This document shows positions 1 to 5,211 of a stretch of 5,737 nucleotides of DNA, in pieces. Source of the stretch: an uncultured Thermoleophilia bacterium (GTDB taxonomy: Bacteria; Actinomycetota; Thermoleophilia; Gaiellales; F1-60-MAGs149); the NCBI GenBank assembly GCA_902806305.1, contig CADCWC010000272.1:1-5737 (forward strand), written 5' to 3'. Positions within the stretch are counted from its first letter, which is position 1. Each line of letters opens with the position of its first letter. The position numbers and the translations under genes are program-made. The notes under the pieces are model-generated. The model was not told the origin of the DNA, ran no database searches, and was given only the letters and a program-made list of their open reading frames with translations.

Positions 1-618
1 GACGTCCTCAGGGCGCCCGAGGCGGCCGACCGGGATGCGCTCGACCATGTGCTGCATGTCCTTGATCATCTCCGTGTCGATGAGCGCCGGCGCGAGCGCG
101 TTGGAGGTCACGCCGGCGCCGGCGTACTCCGTCGCGATCGACTTCGCCAGGGTCATGACGCCCGCTTTGGAGGCGCCGTAGGCGGCGCCCGAGTTCGTCC
201 CGCCGGTCACGCCGGCGCTCGAGCCGATGGCCACCACCCGGCCGTACTGCGCCTCGCGCATCGCTCCGAGCGCACGCCGGGCGGGCAGGAACCCTCCGGT
301 CAGGTTGATGTCGATCGTGCGCTTCCACGAGGACAGGCTCGTCTGCTCCAGCGGTGCCGGCGTCAGCACCCCGGCGTTCAGCACGAGGATGCTCGGCGCC
401 CCCAGTGACGTTTCGATCTCGGTGAACGCAGCGTCGACGGCCTCCTCATAGGCGACGTCCGCGGCCACGGCGAGCCCGGGGAAGTCCGCCGGGCGCACCA
501 GGTCGATGCCGGCCACGGCGCAGCCTTGCTCCGCGAGGGTCGTGGCGATGCGCAGGCCGATGCCCCGGCCGGCGCCGGTGACCACCGCGACCTTGTCCTG
601 GAGTCCGTCGAGGACCAT
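1..618 (-). CDS. Short-chain dehydrogenase/reductase (SDR), C-terminus cut off by window edge
   Basis: This is a classical SDR that would oxidise or reduce a hydroxyl/carbonyl group with a nicotinamide cofactor in the cytoplasm. 206 residues are visible; family members usually have about 245-260, so roughly 40-50 C-terminal residues lie off the left edge. Visible motifs are the Rossmann glycine motif TGAGRGIG (residues 14-21), Asp39 at the end of beta-2 (GIDL, which favours NAD over NADP), Asp54, NAG (81-83), and a catalytic tetrad of Asn105, Ser134, Tyr147 and Lys151 (YGASK). The ATG at 618-616 is supported by an AGGAG Shine-Dalgarno 9 nt upstream on the minus strand and by the family-typical start (LQDKVAVVTGAG). 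It is divergent from the TIM-barrel gene, 68 bp away. The context suggests a sugar or polyol dehydrogenase. A FabG-like reductase is possible by sequence type but less likely beside a sugar importer. The family call is secure; the substrate is unknown. Confidence 0.95.
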   Translation of the reverse strand, partial: MVLDGLQDKVAVVTGAGRGIGLRIATTLAEQGCAVAGIDLVRPADFPGLAVAADVAYEEAVDAAFTEIETSLGAPSILVLNAGVLTPAPLEQTSLSSWKRTIDINLTGGFLPARRALGAMREAQYGRVVAIGSSAGVTGGTNSGAAYGASKAGVMTLAKSIATEYAGAGVTSNALAPALIDTEMIKDMQHMVERIPVGRLGRPEDV

Positions 619-620
619 GT

Positions 621-648
621 GGAAACGCTCCTGGATACGATTGCAGCG
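621..648. promoter_or_regulatory. Composite control element, copy 1, in the divergent SDR/TIM-barrel region
   Basis: The plus strand reads GGAAACG (621-627), then 10 other bases, then CGATTGCA (638-645) followed by a CG at 647-648. The element at 1537-1564 has the same two blocks with exactly the same 17-nt offset; 20 of 28 aligned bases match. Here the GGAAACG part is not a full palindrome, as its right arm is degraded. CGATTGCA resembles one half of a LacI-family operator, which typically has a central CG. The element sits between two divergent genes, so a bound regulator could affect both. The shared pattern is seen directly; its role as a binding site is inferred. Confidence 0.5.
628..632 (-). 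promoter_or_regulatory. Ribosome binding site of the SDR gene
   Basis: The minus strand reads AGGAG here (CTCCT on the plus strand), with 9 nt to the ATG at 618. This is a good Shine-Dalgarno and fixes the SDR start. It lies inside the composite element at 621-648 but is not the part shared with the second copy. Confidence 0.8.
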
Positions 649-658
649 CGACGGTATC
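634..658. repeat. Short inverted repeat GATAC...GTATC in the divergent region
   Basis: GATAC at 634-638 is mirrored by GTATC at 654-658, with 15 nt between. It brackets the CGATTGCA block. The arms are only 5 bp, so it may be chance. TACGAT at 636-641 could be a weak -10 for the TIM-barrel gene, but I find no matching -35 and therefore do not call a promoter. Confidence 0.2.
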
Positions 659-686
659 AGGCGCCGCCGCGTCCGTCCGACCTGCC

Positions 687-1532
687 ATGAAGATCGGCAT
701 CGACACCTACAGCTACCACCGGCTCCTGGGTGAACAGCGCCCCGGCGAGGCCCCGTCGCCGCGCCGCTGGGAGCACGAGCAGGTGATGGCCGAGATGGTC
801 GCGGCCGGAGCAGAGGTCCTGTCGCTCGAGACGGCCTTCCTCCCCCCGGCCTCCACGGCGCTCGGGCACGAGCTGCACACCCAGGCGTCGGGGCGGGACG
901 TCGCGGTGTCCTGGGGTCATCCGTACGGCTTGCGCTGGGGCACCGACGCCTCCGCCGCGCGCGACCTTGAGGCCTGGGTGGCCGTGGCGGGGTCCATGGG
1001 CTGGCGGTGCGTGCGCTTCGTGCTCGCCCATCCGGCGCTCGGCGCCGAGGCCCGGCGCCCGGACGGAAGGCTGCGCCCGGACGTGCGCCGCGGCGTCGAG
1101 CGCCGGCTGCGCGAGCTCGTGGCCGGCGCCGCGGCCCAGGCCGTGGTGCTGTGCCTGGAGAACCACGCCGACCTCACGGTGGACGAGCTCGAGGACCTCG
1201 TCCACGTCGTTCCCGGGCTTGCGATCTGCTTCGACACGGTCAACGCGCTGCGGGTCGGGGACGATCCCGTCGATGCCGCCGGCAGGCTGCAGGCCCATAT
1301 CCGGATCGTCCACGTCAAGGACACAAGAGCCGTCCCGCTGACCTGCCGACTCGGCGAGGGCGACCTGGACCTCACCGGGGTCCTGCGGCCCCTGGCCGCG
1401 CGACCTGACGTCGCGGCCTGCGTCGAGTTCGCCGACTTCGCGTCCCCGGCGGGCGACGAGGTCGAGCTGGTCCGCGACGGCGTCGCCTGGCTGAAGCGTT
1501 GGCGCTTGACAGCCGGAGAAGCGGCGAACTAA
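687..1532 (+). CDS. Sugar phosphate isomerase/epimerase-like TIM-barrel protein
   Basis: This 281-residue protein has the form of the xylose-isomerase-like TIM barrel superfamily (AP endonuclease 2 fold), which includes sugar epimerases, inosose dehydratases and related lyases. It starts with a beta-strand typical of the family (MKIGIDTYSYHR). The usual divalent-metal ligands can be placed as Glu158 (LENH), Asp183 (CFDTVN), His209 (HVKD) and Glu247 (CVEF); GEGDLDL (223-229) is the common loop near the active site. Length is normal, and no signal peptide is seen, so it is cytoplasmic. The ATG at 687 has no clear Shine-Dalgarno, but no better start lies upstream. It is divergent from the SDR and 46 bp upstream of the importer operon, whose likely promoter lies inside its last codons. 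In this setting an epimerase, isomerase or dehydratase acting on a keto-sugar or inosose is likely. The exact reaction cannot be told. Confidence 0.9.
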   Translation: MKIGIDTYSYHRLLGEQRPGEAPSPRRWEHEQVMAEMVAAGAEVLSLETAFLPPASTALGHELHTQASGRDVAVSWGHPYGLRWGTDASAARDLEAWVAVAGSMGWRCVRFVLAHPALGAEARRPDGRLRPDVRRGVERRLRELVAGAAAQAVVLCLENHADLTVDELEDLVHVVPGLAICFDTVNALRVGDDPVDAAGRLQAHIRIVHVKDTRAVPLTCRLGEGDLDLTGVLRPLAARPDVAACVEFADFASPAGDEVELVRDGVAWLKRWRLTAGEAAN

Positions 1533-1535
1533 TGT
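1506..1535 (+). promoter_or_regulatory. Likely sigma-70-type promoter for the ABC importer operon
   Basis: A perfect -35 hexamer TTGACA (1506-1511) is followed after 18 bp by TAATGT (1530-1535), which keeps the key T, A and final T of a -10. The predicted start of transcription is near 1542, giving a leader of about 36 nt before the binding-protein ATG. The promoter overlaps the 3' end of the TIM-barrel gene, and its -10 contains that gene's TAA stop. Its position just ahead of a palindromic operator supports it. The -10 match is only partial. Confidence 0.55.
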
Positions 1536-1536
1536 C

Positions 1537-1548
1537 GGAAACGTTTCC
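1537..1548. promoter_or_regulatory. Palindromic operator GGAAACGTTTCC (LacI-family type)
   Basis: This is a perfect 12-bp palindrome with a central CG, matching the general shape of LacI/GalR-family operators. It begins 2 bp after the predicted -10 and covers the predicted transcription start near 1542, the classic place for a repressor to block initiation. Its left half is repeated at 621-627. No regulator gene is visible in the window, so the binding protein is unknown. Confidence 0.6.
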
Positions 1549-1564
1549 AGGACCGATTGCATCG
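1537..1564. promoter_or_regulatory. Composite control element, copy 2, upstream of the importer operon
   Basis: GGAAACG (1537-1543) and CGATTGCA (1554-1561) have the same order, orientation and 17-nt offset as at 621-648. Here the first block is a full palindrome and the second is the core of an inverted repeat. The matched pair suggests that one regulator controls both the divergent enzyme genes and the importer. This role is inferred from sequence alone. Confidence 0.5.
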
Positions 1565-1565
1565 G
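1553..1565. promoter_or_regulatory. Second inverted repeat CCGAT-TGC-ATCGG downstream of the operator
   Basis: CCGAT (1553-1557) and ATCGG (1561-1565) are perfect inverted arms around TGC. It lies 4 bp after the GGAAACGTTTCC palindrome and 13 bp before the ATG at 1579. Its CGATTGCA core is shared with 638-645. It could be a second operator or part of a composite site. The arms are too short for a convincing RNA hairpin regulator. Confidence 0.4.
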
Positions 1566-1578
1566 ACCGTCCCCCGAG

Positions 1579-2691
1579 ATGAAAGTTGGGCGCGGAATGT
1601 TCGTAGGGTCGAGGACGACGTGTGCCGTGGTGTCCGCCTTGCTCCTCGCCGTGGGCATGGCGGCTTGCGGTGAAGACGAGGGCGGAGGCGGCGGGGGCGG
1701 CGGGGACACGGCAGCCGACACGCCCGCCCAGCAGCAGACGACGGCCGAGGCGACGGGCAACGTCCCCGCCGATCCCGATGCGGCCGAGTTCGAGAAGGCG
1801 GCGCCCGGCAGCGGCGAGGGCCTGAAGATCGGCTACATCTCCCTCGGGGAGTCGGTCCCGTTCGTGAAGCTCGTCTCCGACAGCATCCGAGAGCAGGCCA
1901 AGGCCTCCGGGGCCCAGCTGGTGTTCTGCGACTCGCAGCTCGACGGCGCCAAGGCCCTCGACTGCGCACGGAACTTCAAGACCCAGGCCGTCGACGCGAT
2001 CATCAACTTCCAGGTGGACGAGAAGTCGGCGCCGCGGATCTGCGCGGCAGGCCCGGACGTCCCCGTCATCGCGGTCGACATCAACCAGAAGCCGTGCCAG
2101 GTCTCCTTCATGGGCGCCAACAACGAGCGCGCCGGAACCATCGCGGGCGACGGGATGGGGCAGTACTTCAAGGCCAACGAGAACTGCGAGTACGACGCCA
2201 TCGTGACGATGGAGTCGCCGGCCGCCGGCATCGTCAACGAGCAGCGCATCGGCGGCGCGCTCAAGGGCTTCGAGGCCGTGTGCGGGCCGGTCAAGAACCG
2301 CAGGAAGGTGGACGGCAAGGGCACGATCGAGGGCGGCCAGCAGAAGTTCCGCGACGTCCTGACGGCCCTGCCGGGAGCCAAGAAGATCATCGTCATGTCC
2401 CTCAACGACGACATGGCCCTGGGTGCGCTGGCGGCTGCGAAGTCGCAGGGGCGCGCGGAGGACCTCTTCCTCTCCGGGCAGGGCGCCGATCCCACCTCGC
2501 ACTGCCAGATCAAGGACAACCCGCAGTGGATCGGGGACACGGCGTACTTCCCGGAGCGCTACGGGGAGATCCTGGTTCCCAACGCGATCAGGGCGGCCAA
2601 GGGCGAGGAGGTCGAACCGCAGCTGTTCGTGCCGCACACCTTCGTCAACAAGGACAACCTGGCGGAGTTCTACGAGCCGGCCAGCTGCTGA
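1579..2691 (+). CDS. Sugar ABC transporter substrate-binding lipoprotein (CUT2 / periplasmic-binding-protein 4 type)
   Basis: This 370-residue extracytoplasmic receptor would capture the transported sugar or polyol and deliver it to the permease. A basic n-region and hydrophobic segment (about 15-29) lead to a lipobox ending MAAC, with Cys30 as the lipidated residue. Next comes a flexible linker (31-80) with a run of eight glycines (35-42), then the binding fold from LKIGYISLGESVPF (82-95), the usual first strand of RbsB-like proteins. MGANNERAG (178-186) fits the hinge/second-domain region and SLNDDMALGALAA (274-286) the conserved late strand and helix. The mature part holds eight further cysteines (117, 129, 155, 173, 203, 235, 309 and the last residue, 370). 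The start is uncertain: an in-frame ATG at 1597 also gives a usable signal peptide, and neither has a strong Shine-Dalgarno. It is first in the importer operon; the ATPase begins 4 nt after its stop. The ligand is unknown. Confidence 0.93.
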   Translation: MKVGRGMFVGSRTTCAVVSALLLAVGMAACGEDEGGGGGGGGDTAADTPAQQQTTAEATGNVPADPDAAEFEKAAPGSGEGLKIGYISLGESVPFVKLVSDSIREQAKASGAQLVFCDSQLDGAKALDCARNFKTQAVDAIINFQVDEKSAPRICAAGPDVPVIAVDINQKPCQVSFMGANNERAGTIAGDGMGQYFKANENCEYDAIVTMESPAAGIVNEQRIGGALKGFEAVCGPVKNRRKVDGKGTIEGGQQKFRDVLTALPGAKKIIVMSLNDDMALGALAAAKSQGRAEDLFLSGQGADPTSHCQIKDNPQWIGDTAYFPERYGEILVPNAIRAAKGEEVEPQLFVPHTFVNKDNLAEFYEPASC

Positions 2692-2695
2692 CCCG

Positions 2696-4198
2696 ATGGA
2701 CGACGGGTTCGTTCTCCAGGCCCGCGGGATCCGCAAGTCCTTCGGCGGCGTCGAGGTCCTCCGGTCGGTGGACCTCGACGCCCGGGGAGGCTCGGTGCTT
2801 GCCCTGCTCGGGGAGAACGGTGCCGGCAAGTCGACGCTGGTCAAGATCCTCGCCGGGGACCACAAGCCGGACGCCGGCGAGATCCTGGTCGGCGACAAGG
2901 CGTTCGACGCGCTGGATCCGATCCAGGCCAGGGCGCTCGGCGTCCGGATGATCTTCCAGGAGCTCAGCGACGCGCCCGACCTGACGGTCGCCGAGAACAT
3001 CTCCCTGGGCCGGTGGCCGACCCGGCGCGGCATCGTGGCGTGGCGCGTCCTGCGCGACCGCGCAGTCGCCGCGCTCGACGACCTCGGGGTGGACATCGAT
3101 CCCGACGCCCCGGTCTCGTCCCTGCGGATCGGCGAGCGGCAGGCCGTGGAGATCGCCCGGGCCATGTCCGACCAGGCTCGCTGCCTGATCCTCGACGAGC
3201 CGACGGCGGCGCTCTCGGGCCAGGAGGTCGATCGGCTCTTCGAGGCGGTCGCCCGGCTGCGCAGCAACGGCGTCGCGCTCGTCTACATCACCCACCGCCT
3301 GGACGAGGTCGCCCAGGTCGCCGACCGTGTCGAGGTCCTCCGGGACGGTGCCGTCGTCCTGGAGCGCGACGTCGCCGAGACGACGCGCGCGGACCTGGTG
3401 ACGGCGATGATCGGGCGCACCATGGCGGCCGTCGCCCGCCCGCCGGCACCGGCCCCGGCCGACCGGCCGACGGACCGCCCCCTGCTGGCCTTCGAGGACG
3501 CCGGCAGCGAGGGCGCCTTCCGCAACGTCGACATCGAGGTGCGCTCGGGCGAGATCGTCGCGCTGTACGGGAAGCTGGGGTCGGGCATCGCCGAAGTGGC
3601 CGAGAGTGTCTACGGGCTGCGGCAGGTCGATCACGGCGAATGCCGGCTCGACGGCGCGCCCCACGCGCCGCAGGGGCCACATGCCGCGATCGCCGCCGAC
3701 GTCGGCTTCCTGCCGGCCGATCGCCAGAGCGAAGGCGCCTTCATGGTCCGCTCCGTCGCGGAGAACATGTCCATCCCCTCCTGGCCTCGCATGAGCAGGC
3801 GCGGGATCCTGCGCCGCTCGTCGGAGGTGACCGCCTATCGCCGGTGGCACGACCAGCTGGGCATCCGGTCACGCAACGAGCCCGACCAGCTCATCGCGAC
3901 GCTCTCCGGCGGCAACCAGCAGAAGGTCCTGCTCGCGCGCTGGCTCGAGCGGGGCTGCCGGGTCCTGGTGCTCGTGGAGCCGACGCGCGGCGTCGACGTG
4001 GGCGCCCGCCTCGAGATCTACGACGAGATCCGGCGGCTGGCCCGCGAGGGGATGGCGGTCCTCGTGGCCACGTCGGACTACGAGGAGGTCGTCCAGCTCG
4101 CCGATCGCTCAGCCGTCATGGCCCGCGGAAGGATCGTCGGCCGTCTCGAGGGCGACGCGATCACCACCAAGCAACTCACGGAGCTCGCCGGCGGATGA
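2696..4198 (+). CDS. Sugar ABC transporter ATP-binding protein, double-domain (RbsA/XylG/MglA type)
   Basis: This 500-residue cytoplasmic ATPase powers the importer and has the two fused nucleotide-binding domains typical of CUT2 systems. Domain 1 is canonical: Walker A GENGAGKST (39-47), Q-loop Gln88, Walker B LILDEP (164-169) and H-loop His200; its signature, LRIGERQ (143-149), is degenerate. Domain 2 (about 263-500) has the good signature LSGGNQQK (403-410). Its Walker A equivalent is GKLGSGIAE (292-300), lacking the Lys and Ser/Thr. Its Walker B reads VLVLVEP with Val427 where Asp is usual, and its H-loop position is Ser460. A Walker A-poor second domain is normal for this family; the Asp-to-Val change is less usual. 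I chose the ATG at 2696 because it follows the binding-protein stop by 4 nt and gives the expected N-terminus; the open frame further upstream overlaps the previous gene and is not coding. There is no Shine-Dalgarno, so translational coupling is likely. Its stop overlaps the permease start (ATGA). Confidence 0.95.
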   Translation: MDDGFVLQARGIRKSFGGVEVLRSVDLDARGGSVLALLGENGAGKSTLVKILAGDHKPDAGEILVGDKAFDALDPIQARALGVRMIFQELSDAPDLTVAENISLGRWPTRRGIVAWRVLRDRAVAALDDLGVDIDPDAPVSSLRIGERQAVEIARAMSDQARCLILDEPTAALSGQEVDRLFEAVARLRSNGVALVYITHRLDEVAQVADRVEVLRDGAVVLERDVAETTRADLVTAMIGRTMAAVARPPAPAPADRPTDRPLLAFEDAGSEGAFRNVDIEVRSGEIVALYGKLGSGIAEVAESVYGLRQVDHGECRLDGAPHAPQGPHAAIAADVGFLPADRQSEGAFMVRSVAENMSIPSWPRMSRRGILRRSSEVTAYRRWHDQLGIRSRNEPDQLIATLSGGNQQKVLLARWLERGCRVLVLVEPTRGVDVGARLEIYDEIRRLAREGMAVLVATSDYEEVVQLADRSAVMARGRIVGRLEGDAITTKQLTELAGG

Positions 4199-5202
4199 CC
4201 CCACCGACCGATACGACAGCCACCCCGGCGACGGTCGGAGCGTCGCCGGCCGGCGCGTCGGGGAGCCCCGGCCGCCGGCGCGCGGTCCCGGAGACGGCCG
4301 CGCTCGCCGGGGTCCTCGTGGCCCTGTGCATCTTCTTCTCCATCACGTCGGAGTTCTTCTTCGGCTACGACAACATCGTCAACATCCTCACCGCGATGGC
4401 CGTCACCGGCATCATCGCCGCTCCGGCGACGATGCTGCTGATCGCCGGGCAGTTCGACCTCTCGGTCGGTTCCGCGGCCGCGTTCTGCGGCGCGGTGCTC
4501 GCCTCGGTGGCGGGGAGCGAAGGACTCGGGCTGGCGGTTCCCGCGGCGATCGCCGCGGGCCTCGGGATCGGCGTGCTCAACGGCCTCCTCGTGACCGTCC
4601 TCGGGATCAACGCGCTGATCACCACGCTCGGGACCCTGGCCGCGTTCCGCGGCCTGACGCAGGTCCTGACCGACGGCCAGACCCTCGGGGTCAACGAGTT
4701 CAGCGGACTCGGGACGTCACGGCCGCTCTTCGACGTCCCGCTGCCGGTGTTCATCTTCGTGGTCATCATGGTCGGCTTCTGGCTGATGAGCCGCTACACG
4801 GTCTTCGGCCGCTCGATGTACGCGATCGGGTCGAACCCCGTGGCGGCCCGGCTGAACGGCCTGCGCTCCGGTCGCGTGATCTTCATCGGCTTCGTGCTGT
4901 CGGGAGCCTGCGTCGCGATCGGTGGCCTGATCCTCGCCTCGTCGCTCGGGGCTGCGTCGCCGCAGGCGGCGTCAGGACTGGAGCTCTCCGTCGTCACCGC
5001 CGTCATCCTCGGCGGGGCGAGCCTGGCCGGCGGACGAGGGTCGGTGCTGGGCACCATGCTCGGCCTGCTGATCATCGCGGTCCTGAACAACGGCCTGGTG
5101 CTGCTCAACGTCTCGAGCTTCTGGCAAGAGGTCGCGCGCGGAACGCTGTTGATCCTCGCGGTCGGCTTCGACCAGCTGCGCATCCGACTGACATCCGACT
5201 GA
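4195..5202 (+). CDS. Sugar ABC transporter permease (RbsC-like, BPD_transp_2 family)
   Basis: This 335-residue inner-membrane protein forms the transport channel, probably as a homodimer since it is the only permease here. A polar tail rich in Thr, Pro, Ala, Gly and Ser (1-30) precedes about 8-10 hydrophobic segments, roughly at 34-52, 61-84, 93-107, 112-136, 138-150, 183-199, 228-250, 263-280, 283-305 and 313-325. Family hallmarks are GQFDLSVGS (85-93, compare GGIDLSVGS in RbsC), INALITTLGT (138-147), the cytoplasmic ATPase-contact loop YAIGSNPVAARLNGL (209-223), and VILGGASLAGGRGSVLGT (270-287). Length is normal. The ATG at 4195 overlaps the ATPase stop as ATGA, which indicates coupled translation. 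The next gene begins 9 nt after the stop, so the operon continues. The substrate class (monosaccharide, inositol or similar) follows from the family; the exact one is unknown. Confidence 0.95.
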   Translation: MTPPTDTTATPATVGASPAGASGSPGRRRAVPETAALAGVLVALCIFFSITSEFFFGYDNIVNILTAMAVTGIIAAPATMLLIAGQFDLSVGSAAAFCGAVLASVAGSEGLGLAVPAAIAAGLGIGVLNGLLVTVLGINALITTLGTLAAFRGLTQVLTDGQTLGVNEFSGLGTSRPLFDVPLPVFIFVVIMVGFWLMSRYTVFGRSMYAIGSNPVAARLNGLRSGRVIFIGFVLSGACVAIGGLILASSLGAASPQAASGLELSVVTAVILGGASLAGGRGSVLGTMLGLLIIAVLNNGLVLLNVSSFWQEVARGTLLILAVGFDQLRIRLTSD

Positions 5203-5207
5203 GGAGG
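5202..5207 (+). promoter_or_regulatory. Ribosome binding site of the Gfo/Idh/MocA gene
   Basis: A perfect AGGAGG overlaps the last base of the permease stop and lies 4 nt before the ATG at 5212. It is the strongest Shine-Dalgarno in the window and fixes this start. It contrasts with the operon's earlier genes, which seem to rely on coupling. Confidence 0.85.
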
Positions 5208-5211
5208 ACCG

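Noticed and set aside
619..686. Small gene or riboswitch in the divergent region
   Set aside because: It is only 68 bp long, carries the SDR Shine-Dalgarno and the composite element, and has no convincing small reading frame or structured-RNA pattern.
657..1760. Long open frame on the minus strand across the TIM-barrel gene, 367 codons
   Set aside because: It runs antisense to a gene with clear family motifs and its translation is low-complexity, including a proline run that mirrors the glycine codons at 1681-1704. It arises from high GC and scarce stops.
2423..2695. Upstream extension of the ATPase frame into the binding-protein gene
   Set aside because: It overlaps the conserved end of the binding protein and its translation is Arg/Ser-rich without family similarity; the ATG at 2696 gives the normal RbsA-type N-terminus.
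2689..2698. Possible attenuator or terminator between the binding protein and the ATPase
   Set aside because: Only 4 nt separate the genes, and I see no strong hairpin or T-tract around the junction.
1372..3267. Very long open frame on the minus strand, 631 codons
   Set aside because: It lies antisense to the binding protein and ATPase, shows no recognisable domain and has Arg/Ser-rich composition typical of shadow frames in high-GC DNA.
3953..3988. Possible decayed (pseudogene) ATPase because of the Walker B change
   Set aside because: The frame is intact over 500 codons, domain 1 is fully canonical, and a weakened second domain is normal for the family.
3013..4194. Open frame running into the permease from far upstream, which would make a 729-residue protein
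   Set aside because: The portion before 4195 is an Arg/Gly/Pro-rich shadow of the ATPase. The permease proper begins at the ATG overlapping the ATPase stop.
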